A DNA stretch of 64,000 bases from Micromonospora antibiotica (GTDB taxonomy: Bacteria > Actinomycetota > Actinomycetes > Mycobacteriales > Micromonosporaceae), in the NCBI RefSeq assembly GCF_017599305.1, contig NZ_JAGFWR010000011.1:62001-126000 (forward strand), in the 5' to 3' direction. The notes beneath the pieces are model-generated. The model saw only the letters and a program-made list of their open reading frames with translations. It was not told where the DNA came from and made no database searches. This document shows, piece by piece, positions 9,732 to 17,711 of the stretch. Numbering within the stretch: position 1 is the first letter of the stretch; every line of letters begins with the position of its first letter. A program made the translations under genes and the position numbers.

Positions 9732-9826
9732 CGGCGGCCCGGCCGCTGCGATCCGGGCCGACCGCAGCCATCCGGGCCGACCGCAGCTATCCGGCCTGGC
9801 CGAAGCGATCCGGGCCGGCCCGATCG
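9732..9826. repeat. Degenerate 19-bp tandem array
   Basis: About five units with a 19-bp period downstream of ppc. Units starting ATCCGGGCCGACCGCAG occur at 9751 and 9770, with diverged copies at 9789 and 9808 and a weaker one at 9732. It lies between a stop codon and a terminator and is not coding on either strand as far as can be judged. Confidence 0.75.
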
Positions 9827-9854
9827 CGGTCGGTGTGCGGCGGGTAGGGACCGG

Positions 9855-9879
9855 TCGGGGCCCACAGCGTGGGCCCCGA
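9855..9879. terminator. Bidirectional hairpin terminator
   Basis: Perfect 11-bp stem (9855-9865 with 9869-9879, core CGGGGCCCA) around an AGC loop, placed between the convergent ppc and the Gly-rich membrane protein gene. Confidence 0.85.
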
Positions 9880-9881
9880 TG

Positions 9882-10667
9882 TCAGAAGTCGCCGCCACCG
9901 CCGAAGTCACCACCGCCGAAGTCGCCGCCACCGAAGTCACCCCCGCCGAAGTCACCGGCGGTGCCGAAGTCACCGCCGCCGGCGTCCCCGGCGGTGCCGA
10001 AGTCGCCGCCGAAGTCCGCGCCGTCGCCGAAGCCCTCCTGGTAGCCGGCGTCGTAACCCGGGTCGGCGAAGGCCGGCGAGAAGAGCGCGTCGGCGATCAG
10101 CATCCCGCCGACCACACCGACGCCCGCCCCCAACGCGGTCTTCCACCAGGGCGTCGAGTACCAGCCGGCCGGCACCGGCCGCCCCTGGTAGCGCCCGCCC
10201 GGGTAGTAGTACGGGGTGTCCCGGCCGGGCTGCGGGCCGGCCCTGAACGTCTGCCCCTGCACGTCCACCTGACGCTCCCGGGTGATCTCCCCGGCCCCCT
10301 GCGCGGCGGCGAGCGGGGGCAGCTCCGGGCCCGGGTCCAGGCCGAGCGCCACCCGGGCCGCCCGCGCGTAGGCGAGCCCCTCCAACGCGGTCTCCCGGGC
10401 CAGCCGGAACTGGTGCACCGTCCGGGCCTGCTCCAACTGGCTGCCCGCCGCGTTGTACCGCTCACCCGCGTCGACCAGGGCCTGACGCACCGCCGGGTCG
10501 TCGCCGTGCAGGTTCATCACCTGACCGCCGAGGCGTTCGTACCACCGTTGGGCGTCGGCCCGCACGTCGGCGAGGCTGCGCGCCTCCCGGGCCGCCTTCT
10601 CCCGCCGCCACCAGACGAAACCACCGACCAGCAGGGCGATCAGGATCGCCACGAGCAGAAATTCCAT
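9882..10667 (-). CDS. Membrane-anchored protein with Asp-Phe-Gly-rich tail, unknown function
   Basis: 261 residues; family not recognised. It opens with one membrane helix (about residues 4-22, followed by WWRREK). A predicted helical region rich in Ala, Arg and Glu follows to about residue 120, then a Pro/Tyr-rich linker with PYYYPGGRYQG. A second hydrophobic stretch is ALGAGVGVVGGMLIADALF. The C-terminal ~45 residues are almost entirely Asp, Phe and Gly in units such as GGGDF, encoded by a repeating GCCGAAGTC-type DNA pattern (on the plus strand). Such Phe-Gly tails occur in other tail-repeat membrane proteins. The cellular role is unknown. It ends next to the shared terminator with ppc. 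Confidence 0.75.
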   Translation of the reverse strand: MEFLLVAILIALLVGGFVWWRREKAAREARSLADVRADAQRWYERLGGQVMNLHGDDPAVRQALVDAGERYNAAGSQLEQARTVHQFRLARETALEGLAYARAARVALGLDPGPELPPLAAAQGAGEITRERQVDVQGQTFRAGPQPGRDTPYYYPGGRYQGRPVPAGWYSTPWWKTALGAGVGVVGGMLIADALFSPAFADPGYDAGYQEGFGDGADFGGDFGTAGDAGGGDFGTAGDFGGGDFGGGDFGGGDFGGGGDF

Positions 10668-10717
10668 CCTACGAACGTACCCGGGGGCGTCGAGTCGTAC
10701 CCGTTTGGCAAGCTCTG

Positions 10718-11872
10718 GTGATGGACTTCTCGACGCTGGCCGTGGTGGTGGTCTGTCTCGCCGCCGGTGGAGCCCTCGGCTGGTACGCCGCCCGCTCCCG
10801 GTCGGCCACCGAGATCGCCCGGCTGGAGGCCACCCTCGCCGCCACCCGGGAGGGCGAGGGCCGGTTGGAGCAGTCGATGCGGGCGCTCAGCTACGAGGCG
10901 ACCGCCCAGTCCCAGGAGGCGGTGGCCCGTGCGGTGGCCCCGCTGCACGACACCCTGCGTCGCTACGAGACCCGGGTCGGCGAGCTGGAACGCGACCGGG
11001 TCGACGCCTACGCCGAGCTGCGCGAACAGGTCCGCTCCATGGGGGCCGTCTCCAGCGAGCTGCGCACCGAGACCAAACAGCTGGTCGCCGCGCTGCGCGC
11101 CCCGCAGGTGCGCGGGCGTTGGGGCGAGCACCAGCTCCGCCGGATCGTCGAGGCGGCCGGGATGCTGGAGCACTGCGACTTCAGCGAGCAGGTCACCGCC
11201 ACCACCGACCACCAGGGGGTACGCCCCGACCTGGTGGTCCGGTTGCACGGCGGGCGCACGGTGGTGGTGGACGCCAAGGCACCCTTCGACGCCTACCTGA
11301 CGGCGATGGAGGCGCGCGACGAGCACGGCCGCGACACCCACCTCGACCGGCACGCCAAGCACCTGCGCGGGCACGTCGACGCACTGGCCGCGAAGACCTA
11401 CTGGGCGGCGTTCGACGACACCCCAGAGTTCGTGGTGCTGTTCGTGCCGGCCGACCCGTTCCTGGACGTGGCGTTGCAGCGCGACCCGACGCTGCTGGAG
11501 CACGCGTTCGCCCGCAACGTGGTGCTGGCCACCCCGGCCACCCTGGTCGCGCTGCTGCGGACGGTGGCCTACTCGTGGCGGCAGGAGGCGCTGGCCCGCA
11601 ACGCGGTGGCGGTGCACTCGCTGGCCCGCGAGCTGTACGGCCGACTGTCCACCCTGGGCGATCACGTCGGCAAGCTCGGCACCTCGCTCGGTGGCGCGGT
11701 GACGGCGTACAACCGGGCGGTCGGTTCGTTGGAGGCACGGGTGCTGGTCAGTGCGCGCAAGCTGGCCGAGCTGGGCGTCTCCGACCAGGAGCTGGCCGTC
11801 CCCGCCCAGGTCGAGCTGGCCCCCCGCCAGCCCCAGGCCCCCGAGCTGCTCCCCACCGACGACCGCTCCTAG
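10718..11872 (+). CDS. rmuC: DNA recombination protein RmuC
   Basis: A 384-residue membrane-anchored nuclease-like protein thought to limit recombination at short inverted repeats and to process replication intermediates. An N-terminal membrane helix is followed by a coiled coil (about residues 30-120). The RmuC core follows: APQVRGRWGEHQLRRIVE, PDLVVRLHGGRTVVVDAKAP (the PD-(D/E)xK-type core) and FVLFVP-like strands ending in the helical SWRQEALARNA segment. GTG at 10718 and ATG at 10721 are both in frame; the second may be the true start. It is divergent from the Asp-Phe-Gly-tail gene, with about 50 bp between. Confidence 0.93.
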   Translation: MMDFSTLAVVVVCLAAGGALGWYAARSRSATEIARLEATLAATREGEGRLEQSMRALSYEATAQSQEAVARAVAPLHDTLRRYETRVGELERDRVDAYAELREQVRSMGAVSSELRTETKQLVAALRAPQVRGRWGEHQLRRIVEAAGMLEHCDFSEQVTATTDHQGVRPDLVVRLHGGRTVVVDAKAPFDAYLTAMEARDEHGRDTHLDRHAKHLRGHVDALAAKTYWAAFDDTPEFVVLFVPADPFLDVALQRDPTLLEHAFARNVVLATPATLVALLRTVAYSWRQEALARNAVAVHSLARELYGRLSTLGDHVGKLGTSLGGAVTAYNRAVGSLEARVLVSARKLAELGVSDQELAVPAQVELAPRQPQAPELLPTDDRS

Positions 11873-11950
11873 GCCGCCCCCACCCGCTCCACCTGCCGGC
11901 CCGGCCCGCCGGCCCCGGGCACGGCCGCAGGCGTGGGGCACCGGGCCGGG

Positions 11951-11986
11951 CGGGTCAGGAGCGGCGGGCGGGTCAGGAGCGGCGGG
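11951..11986. repeat. 18-bp direct repeat spanning a stop codon
   Basis: CGGGTCAGGAGCGGCGGG occurs at 11951-11968 and again at 11969-11986. The second copy contains the stop codon and last codons of the minus-strand lipoprotein gene, so the first copy is a duplicate of the gene's 3' end placed just downstream of it. Confidence 0.85.
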
Positions 11987-12440
11987 CGGATTCCACCACG
12001 AACGGGACACCCTGCTGGCAGGTGCTCATCAGGTCGGGCTGGGCCCGGCCGGTGACGCTGACCCGGGCCCCCACGACGAGCACGTCCTTGGGGCCGCCGA
12101 CGAGTTGGTGCCCGTCGAGCAGCAGGCAGCCCGGCTCGACCCCCGACTCGACCGTGCCGGTCAGCTCGGTCGCGCCCGGACCGGGCGGCACCTTCGGCCC
12201 GCCACCGGGCAACTTGGGCCCGCCGGGTGGCACCGACGCGCCGGGTGGCACCGGGCCTGCGGGTGACGTGGACGGGGCCACCGAGGCCGGCGACGCGGAC
12301 GGCGAGGGGGTGGCCGGGTCCGTCGGGGAGCTGGTCGGCACGGCCGGAGGGCCGGTGACGTCGGCATCGTCCCCGCCACAGCCGGTGAGCGCCACACCGG
12401 CGGCCAGCAGCACGACCAACGCCATCCGAGGAGTTCTCAT
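11973..12440 (-). CDS. Putative lipoprotein with Pro/Thr/Ser-rich linker and small C-terminal domain
   Basis: 155 residues from ATG at 12440, chosen because it puts a short basic start before a hydrophobic segment ending in LTGC, a lipobox. An upstream in-frame ATG at 12539 would add 33 residues without signal-like character. After the lipobox comes a ~75-residue linker of Pro, Ser, Thr and Gly. A ~65-residue globular end follows with two cysteines (PGCLLLDG and STCQQG) and strand-like repeats TVESGV and RVSVTGR, looking like a small beta-barrel. It is predicted to be exported and membrane-anchored. Function unknown. Confidence 0.75.
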   Translation of the reverse strand: MRTPRMALVVLLAAGVALTGCGGDDADVTGPPAVPTSSPTDPATPSPSASPASVAPSTSPAGPVPPGASVPPGGPKLPGGGPKVPPGPGATELTGTVESGVEPGCLLLDGHQLVGGPKDVLVVGARVSVTGRAQPDLMSTCQQGVPFVVESARRS

Positions 12441-12542
12441 ACCCACTGGGACGCACCCCCTCCGCGTTCCGTTCCGTGGGACCGGCATCGATCCCCGGGA
12501 AACCCGTCGGCCACGGGCCACGGCCACGGGCACGGGCACGAA

Positions 12543-12700
12543 AGGCCCGACAGCCCGGACACGGCGGCCCGACAGTCCAGCGGGCGGCGGTCAGCCAGCC
12601 CAACGCGGGCGGCCCGACAGCCCAGGACGCGGCGGACCGACAGCCGCAGCGCAGCGGCGGACCGACAGCCCAGGATGCGGCGGACCGTCAGCCGCGGGCG
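12543..12700. repeat. Irregular repeats abutting the ispH stop codon
   Basis: At least six imperfect copies of a 19-25 bp unit with core CGGCGGACCGACAGCC fill the gap between the lipoprotein start and the 3' end of ispH. The last copy runs through the ispH stop codon. No coding frame with a ribosome site is seen. Confidence 0.75.
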
Positions 12701-13671
12701 GCGGCCTTCATGTCGCGCTTGAGTTCCTGGGGCAGTGAGAAGGTCAGCCGCTCGTTGGCGGTGACCACCTCGTCGACGTCGGTGAAGCCCCGCTCGGCCA
12801 GGTGGGCCAGCACCTCCTGGACCAGCTCGTCGGGCACGCTCGCACCGGAGGTCAGCCCGACGGTGGCGGCACCGGTCAGCCAGGCGTCGTCGATCTCGTG
12901 GGCGAAGTCGACCAGGTGCCCCGCGCGGGCCCCGGCGTCCAGGGCCACCTCGACCAGGCGTACCGAGTTGGAGGAGTTGCGCGAGCCGACCACGATCACC
13001 ACGTCGCAGTCGGGGGCGATCTCCTTGACCACGTGCTGCCGGTTGGAGGTGGCGTAGCAGATGTCGTCGCTGGGCGGCGACTGGAGCAGCGGCAGCCGGG
13101 TCTTGAGCCGGGCCACCGTCTCCAGCGTCTCGTCGACCGACAGGGTGGTCTGGGAGAGCCAGACGACCTTGCTCGGGTCCCGCACGGTGATCGTGTCGGC
13201 GTCGTCGGGGCCGTCGACCAGCTGGATGTGGGCGGGAGCCTCCCCGGCGGTGCCGATGACCTCTTCGTGCCCCTCGTGGCCGATCAGCAGGATGTCGTAG
13301 TCCTCGGCGGCGAACCGCTTGGCCTCCTGGTGCACCTTGGTCACCAGCGGGCAGGTCGCGTCGATCGCCTTGAGCGACCGGGCCTTGGCCTGCTCGTAGA
13401 CCTCGGGGGCGACGCCGTGCGCGGAGAAGATGACGGTGGCGCCCTCGGGCACCTCCTCGTTCTCCTCCACGAAAATCGCGCCCTGGGCCTCCAGGGTCTG
13501 CACCACGTGCTTGTTGTGCACGATCTGCTTGCGGACGTAGATCGGGGCACCGTAGAGCTTCAGCGCCTCCTCGACGGTCTGCACCGCCCGGTCCACCCCC
13601 GCGCAGTAGCCGCGGGGCTTGGCCAGGAGCACGCGCTTGCCGGTCTTGGGGGTCGCCTCAGCCTCGGTCAC
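12688..13671 (-). CDS. ispH: 4-hydroxy-3-methylbut-2-enyl diphosphate reductase
   Basis: Last step of the MEP isoprenoid pathway: reduction of HMBPP to IPP and DMAPP by a [4Fe-4S] enzyme. Taking the GTG at 13671 gives 327 residues; an ATG at 13725 would add 18 residues of low family likeness. The three cluster cysteines are Cys23 (RGYCAGV), Cys107 (DATCPLV) and Cys205 (DICYATSN). Substrate residues His52 (VHNKHVV), His85 (SAHG) and His135 (GHEGHEE), and the GSRNSSNS loop, are present. Divergent from xseA across a ~180-bp gap. This adjacency is common in actinobacteria. Confidence 0.97.
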   Translation of the reverse strand: MTEAEATPKTGKRVLLAKPRGYCAGVDRAVQTVEEALKLYGAPIYVRKQIVHNKHVVQTLEAQGAIFVEENEEVPEGATVIFSAHGVAPEVYEQAKARSLKAIDATCPLVTKVHQEAKRFAAEDYDILLIGHEGHEEVIGTAGEAPAHIQLVDGPDDADTITVRDPSKVVWLSQTTLSVDETLETVARLKTRLPLLQSPPSDDICYATSNRQHVVKEIAPDCDVVIVVGSRNSSNSVRLVEVALDAGARAGHLVDFAHEIDDAWLTGAATVGLTSGASVPDELVQEVLAHLAERGFTDVDEVVTANERLTFSLPQELKRDMKAAARG

Positions 13672-13850
13672 CCGCCCATCGTACGTGCCGGCATCTCCAC
13701 CGGCAGGAGCTGCGACCCGTACCACAGCGGGGGTACGCCGTCCCGTCCCGTGGCGTGCTCACGCGGCAGCTTGCGGGGCCCGGCCGGGACGCGTGGCGCG
13801 GGCGGTCGGGGCTGCCCCGGGTCGTCGGAGGCGGACCGTAGGGTGGGCGG

Positions 13851-15077
13851 GTGACCGACGCCCCCCGCAGCACCCCCGAGGAACCCTGGCCGGTCCGGGT
13901 GGTCAGCCAGAAGGTCGGCGCCTGGATCGCCAAGCTCGGTTGGGTCTGGGTCGACGGGCAGGTGGCGCAGATCAGCCGCCGGCCGGGGGCGGGCACGGTC
14001 TTCCTCACCCTGCGCGACCCGTCAGCCGACCTCAGCCTCACCGTCACCACCAACCGGGACGTCCTCGACTCGGGCGCACCGGAGCTGCGCGAGGGCGCCC
14101 GGGTGGTGCTGCACGCCAAGCCGGAGTTCTATGCCGCCCGGGGCACGCTGAGCCTACGCGCCGACGAGATCCGCCAGGTGGGGCTCGGTGAGCTGCTGGC
14201 CCGGCTGGAGAAGCTCAAGAAGCTGCTCGCCGCCGAGGGGTTGTTCGACCGGGCCCGCAAGCGCCGGCCGCCGTTCCTGCCGCAGCGGATCGGCCTGGTC
14301 ACCGGCCGGGCGTCGGCCGCCGAGCGGGACGTGTTGACCAACGCCCGGCGACGCTGGCCGGCGGTGGAGTTCCGCACCGTCAACGTGGCGGTGCAGGGGC
14401 CGGGCGCGGTGTCGCAGATCGTCGACGCGTTGCGGGTCCTCGACGCCGACGAGACCATCGACGTGATCATCCTGGCCCGGGGCGGCGGCGGCATCGAGGA
14501 TCTGCTGCCCTTCTCCGACGAGGCGCTGTGCCGGGCGGTCTTCGCCTGCCGCACCCCGGTGGTCAGCGCGATCGGCCACGAGACGGACGCCCCGCTTGTC
14601 GACTACGTCGCCGACGTGCGCGCCTCCACCCCGACGGACGCCGCCAAGCGGGTCGTGCCCGACCTGGCCGACGAGGTACGCCTGATCGGCCAGGCCCGGT
14701 CCCGGCTGGAGCGGGCGGTCCGCAACCTGGTCGACCGGGAGTCGCACCGGTTGACCCTGCTGCGCTCCCGGCCGGTGCTGGCCCGCCCGCAGGTGATGGT
14801 CGAGCAGCGCGCGGCCGAGGTGTCGGCGTTGCGGGACCGCGCGGGGCGCAACCTGAACCACCGGCTCGACGCGGCCACCGGCGACCTGCGGCACACCCTG
14901 GCCCGGTTGCGGGCGCTCTCCCCCGCCGCCACCCTCGACCGGGGTTACGCCATCGTGCAACGGGCCGACGGGCATGTGGTCCGGGCGGCCGGCGAGGTGG
15001 CCACTGGCGATCCGCTGCGGGTACGCCTCGCCGAGGGCGAACTGACCACGACCGTCGAGGAGACGAGGACGAGATGA
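13851..15077 (+). CDS. xseA: Exodeoxyribonuclease VII large subunit
   Basis: Catalytic subunit of the single-strand-specific exonuclease VII; 408 residues. An N-terminal OB fold (about residues 15-110, with VSQKVGAWI and GWVWVDGQV) is followed by the catalytic domain: GLVTGRASAAERD, ILARGGGGIEDLLPF and SAIGHETDAPLVDYVAD, holding the family's conserved acidic and Gly residues. A long coiled-coil and a C-terminal LDRGYAIVQRADG barrel segment follow. GTG start. Its stop overlaps the xseB start (ATGA), so the two subunits are translationally coupled. Confidence 0.97.
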   Translation: MTDAPRSTPEEPWPVRVVSQKVGAWIAKLGWVWVDGQVAQISRRPGAGTVFLTLRDPSADLSLTVTTNRDVLDSGAPELREGARVVLHAKPEFYAARGTLSLRADEIRQVGLGELLARLEKLKKLLAAEGLFDRARKRRPPFLPQRIGLVTGRASAAERDVLTNARRRWPAVEFRTVNVAVQGPGAVSQIVDALRVLDADETIDVIILARGGGGIEDLLPFSDEALCRAVFACRTPVVSAIGHETDAPLVDYVADVRASTPTDAAKRVVPDLADEVRLIGQARSRLERAVRNLVDRESHRLTLLRSRPVLARPQVMVEQRAAEVSALRDRAGRNLNHRLDAATGDLRHTLARLRALSPAATLDRGYAIVQRADGHVVRAAGEVATGDPLRVRLAEGELTTTVEETRTR

Positions 15078-15286
15078 GCGACCGGAAAGCCGACGAGCAG
15101 CTCAGCTACGAGCAGGCCCGGGCCGAGCTGGCCCAGGTGGTGGAGCGGCTGGAGACGGGTGGCACGTCGTTGGAGGAGTCGCTGGCGTTGTGGGAGCGCG
15201 GCGAGCGGCTGGCCGCCGCCTGCCAACGCTCCCTCGACGGCGCGCGGGCCCGGATCGACGCCGCCCGGTCGGCCACCGACGCCTGA
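15074..15286 (+). CDS. xseB: Exodeoxyribonuclease VII small subunit
   Basis: 70 residues, normal for the family, made of a helical hairpin (SYEQARAELAQVVERLETG, then TSLEESLALWERG) that coats the coiled coil of XseA. It overlaps the xseA stop by four bases (ATGA). It ends only 7 bp before the convergent AlaX gene. Confidence 0.95.
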   Translation: MSDRKADEQLSYEQARAELAQVVERLETGGTSLEESLALWERGERLAAACQRSLDGARARIDAARSATDA

Positions 15287-15293
15287 TCCGGCG

Positions 15294-16031
15294 TCAGCCG
15301 ACCAGGCGGATACGGACCCGACGGTTCTGCTTGCCCTTGCTCTCCACCTTGACCACCTGGAGCCGCCCGACCTGCCCGATGGACGCGACGTGGGTGCCGC
15401 CGTCGGCCTGCACGTCGAGCCCTTCGATGTCGACGATGCGGACCTCCTGCTCGTCCGGGGGGATGAGGTTGGTCTGGGTGCGCACGATGTCGGGGATGGC
15501 CAACGCCTCGTCGCGGGGCAGCACCCGCACGGAGATCCGCCGGTCGGTGGCCAGCTCCTTGTTGACCGCCTCCTCCAGCAGGCCCTTGAAGCCCTCGGGG
15601 GGCTGCGGCAGGTTGAAGTCCATCCGGGCCTCGCCCGGCTCCATGTTGCCGCCGGTCACCAGCGCGCCGAAGTCGCGGAACACCACCCCGCAGAGCACGT
15701 GCAGCCCCGAGTGGGTACGCATCAGCGTGAACCGGCGTTCGTCCTCGATCGCGCCCTGGACCTCGGCGCCTACCGGCGGCGTCGGGTCGCCCTCGGCGGG
15801 GATCAGATAGAGGTCGTCACCCTTGTGGGTGCCGACGATCCGGGTCTGCACCCCCTGCCACAGCAGGACGCCGTGGTCCGGTGGCTGTCCGCCGCCGCCG
15901 GGGTAGAAGGCGGACCGGTCCAGCACGATGCCGCGCTCGGGGTCGACGTGCACGACCCGGCAGGTCCACTCGCGCAGGGACGGGTCGGCGAGGTCGAGAC
16001 GTTCGGTGCGTCCGTGGTGGGAGATGCCCAT
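15294..16031 (-). CDS. AlaX-type alanyl-tRNA editing protein
   Basis: A 245-residue free-standing relative of the AlaRS editing domain that hydrolyses Ser- or Gly-mischarged tRNA(Ala). The N-terminal part is the AlaRS-like barrel with RSAFYPGGGGQPPDHG. The Zn-site histidines are His107 and His111 (RTHSGLHVL) and His214 (DGGTHVAS). Where AlaRS has Cys in CGGTH, this protein has Asp210; as far as I know some free-standing AlaX proteins vary there. It lies 39 bp downstream of the MocR-type regulator on the same strand, so the two may be co-transcribed. It could be a housekeeping quality-control factor. Confidence 0.9.
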   Translation of the reverse strand: MGISHHGRTERLDLADPSLREWTCRVVHVDPERGIVLDRSAFYPGGGGQPPDHGVLLWQGVQTRIVGTHKGDDLYLIPAEGDPTPPVGAEVQGAIEDERRFTLMRTHSGLHVLCGVVFRDFGALVTGGNMEPGEARMDFNLPQPPEGFKGLLEEAVNKELATDRRISVRVLPRDEALAIPDIVRTQTNLIPPDEQEVRIVDIEGLDVQADGGTHVASIGQVGRLQVVKVESKGKQNRRVRIRLVG

Positions 16032-16070
16032 GGGGGCGCAGCGTACTACCGATCGTCGCGCATCGTGAGC

Positions 16071-17489
16071 CTAGCCACGCCCGGCCTCGGCCCAGTAGCC
16101 GGCCAGCCGTTTGACCACCTCGACCAGCTCCCCCTCGTCGAGGGTGAAGGGAAGCCGGACATGGTCCAGGTAGGAGCGTGCCCCCACGGCGAAGTGCGCA
16201 CCCAGCATCAACTGCATGCCGTGGTGCTGGGCGACGTGGTTGAGCTGTTGCAGCGGTCGGGGGGTCGCGCACCAGATGCTGAGCCCGCCGTGCGGTGACT
16301 CGTACCGCCACTGCGGCAGGTGCTCGGCGAGCGCGGCGAGCAGGGTGTCGCGGCGGAGGAGGAGGTCCCGTTGCCGTTCCAGCCGGATCTGCGGCAGGTC
16401 GTCGAGGAGTTCGACGGCGAGCAACTGGGTCGGCAGCGGGCAGCCCAGGTCGTACATGGCCCGCAGGTGCACGATCCGTTGCAGTTCCCGGCGGGGCCCG
16501 ACCAGCCAGCCGATCCGCAGCCCCGGCCAGCAGACCTTGCTGAGGCTGCCCACCGTGTAGATCTGCGCGCCGGGGGCGTACGCGGCGATCGGGGGCGGCG
16601 GGAGGGGGCCGTCGATCCGGGTGTCGGCGAGGGTGAGGTCCTCCACCAGCGGGACCCCGTACCGGCGGGCGATGGCGGCGACCGCTGCGCGGCGCTGCTC
16701 GGTCATCGTCCACCCGGTCGGGTTGTGGTATGTCGGGATGACATAGATGAAGGAGGGTTCGTACCGGCGGACGGCTGCCTCGACCGCCTGCGGGTCGGCC
16801 CCCTCCCGCTCGATCGGCACCACGACCAGCCGTAGTCCGGCGGTACGCAGCGACGCCAGCACGGTCGGGCAGGTCAGCTCCTCCACCAGCACGGTGTCGC
16901 CCCGGCGGGTCAACACCCCGGCCAGCAGGGACAGCGCCTGGGTCGCGCCGTTGGTGACGATCACCTCCTCGGCGGCGGTGACCCGGCCGTCGGCGGTCAG
17001 CTTGCCGGCGATCCGGTCCCGCAGCGCGGGGTAGCCGGCCGGTTCGTACACCCGGCCGGGCAGTGCCGCGGCGGCCAGGGCGGGCAGCCGGGACATCGCC
17101 GTCATCAGCCACGGGCCGGGCGGTGGCGCCGGGACCGTCAGGTCGACGGTACGCACCCGGTCGCGGACGACGTCGGCGATGAAGCCGCTCGCCGCGGCAC
17201 CGTAGTCGGCGGGCGGCAGGACGGCGGGTTGGGCGTGCGCGACCCGGGTGCCGCTGCCCTGGAGGCTGACCAGCCAACCCTCGTCCTTCAACAGGCTGTA
17301 CGCCTGGGCGATGGTCGTCCGGCTGACGGACAGCACCACGGCGAGCCGGCGTTCCGGGGGCAGCTCGCTGCCCGGGGGCAGCGAGCCGAGGCGGATCAGC
17401 AGCCGCAGCTGCTCGGCCAGCCCGCGGTAGAGCCGGGTCTGGTCCTGCTTCCACGCACCGAGCTGAGCCGCCAACTCTTCCGCGTTCAT
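16071..17489 (-). CDS. MocR/PdxR-type regulator (GntR HTH fused to aminotransferase fold)
   Basis: 472 residues. The N-terminal winged HTH of the GntR family (about residues 20-85: SLPPGSELPPERRLAVVLSV, then SRTTIAQAYSLLKDEGWL) is joined to a fold-type I aminotransferase-like domain. That domain has PTYHNPTGWTMTEQRR, the PLP lysine Lys318 in SLSKVCWPGLRIGW, and a C-terminal subdomain. Such proteins sense PLP or amino acids. ATG at 17489 is preceded by GGGGGAG. Divergent from the cysE-like operon, it is the obvious candidate regulator of that operon, with the 222-bp gap carrying inverted repeats. Confidence 0.93.
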   Translation of the reverse strand: MNAEELAAQLGAWKQDQTRLYRGLAEQLRLLIRLGSLPPGSELPPERRLAVVLSVSRTTIAQAYSLLKDEGWLVSLQGSGTRVAHAQPAVLPPADYGAAASGFIADVVRDRVRTVDLTVPAPPPGPWLMTAMSRLPALAAAALPGRVYEPAGYPALRDRIAGKLTADGRVTAAEEVIVTNGATQALSLLAGVLTRRGDTVLVEELTCPTVLASLRTAGLRLVVVPIEREGADPQAVEAAVRRYEPSFIYVIPTYHNPTGWTMTEQRRAAVAAIARRYGVPLVEDLTLADTRIDGPLPPPPIAAYAPGAQIYTVGSLSKVCWPGLRIGWLVGPRRELQRIVHLRAMYDLGCPLPTQLLAVELLDDLPQIRLERQRDLLLRRDTLLAALAEHLPQWRYESPHGGLSIWCATPRPLQQLNHVAQHHGMQLMLGAHFAVGARSYLDHVRLPFTLDEGELVEVVKRLAGYWAEAGRG

Positions 17490-17711
17490 GCTCTCCCCCC
17501 AATGGACTGAGGATTGGCTATTTCCCTCAGCCACTGACTTGAGCAATATTCCATCGTCACGTTAGCGGGGGGCTGTGACTACCACCTGGTAACGCCCCGT
17601 GCCCGCTCGGCGGCCATCACCAGCTTCCCGGGTCGTGACACCGCAGCGAGTGTCACCTCACTCGAGCCGCCAAAGGAGACGGTTCACAGCAGAACGGGGA
17701 GCAGGAGCCGC
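17490..17711. promoter_or_regulatory. Divergent promoter/operator region, MocR gene and cysE-like operon
   Basis: It contains CCAAT (17499-17503) and ATTGG (17513-17517) as an inverted pair, and CTGAGG (17507-17512) facing CCTCAG (17525-17530). An AT-richer stretch, TTGAGCAATATTCC, starts at 17539; its TTGAGC could be a -35 for the plus strand. Clustered direct and inverted repeats are typical of MocR operators. AGGAG precedes the ATG at 17712. The boxes are seen; binding is inferred. Confidence 0.5.

Noticed and set aside
12476..13057. Plus-strand frame over the repeat region and the ispH 3' end
   Set aside because: Antisense to ispH; its start lies in degenerate repeats.
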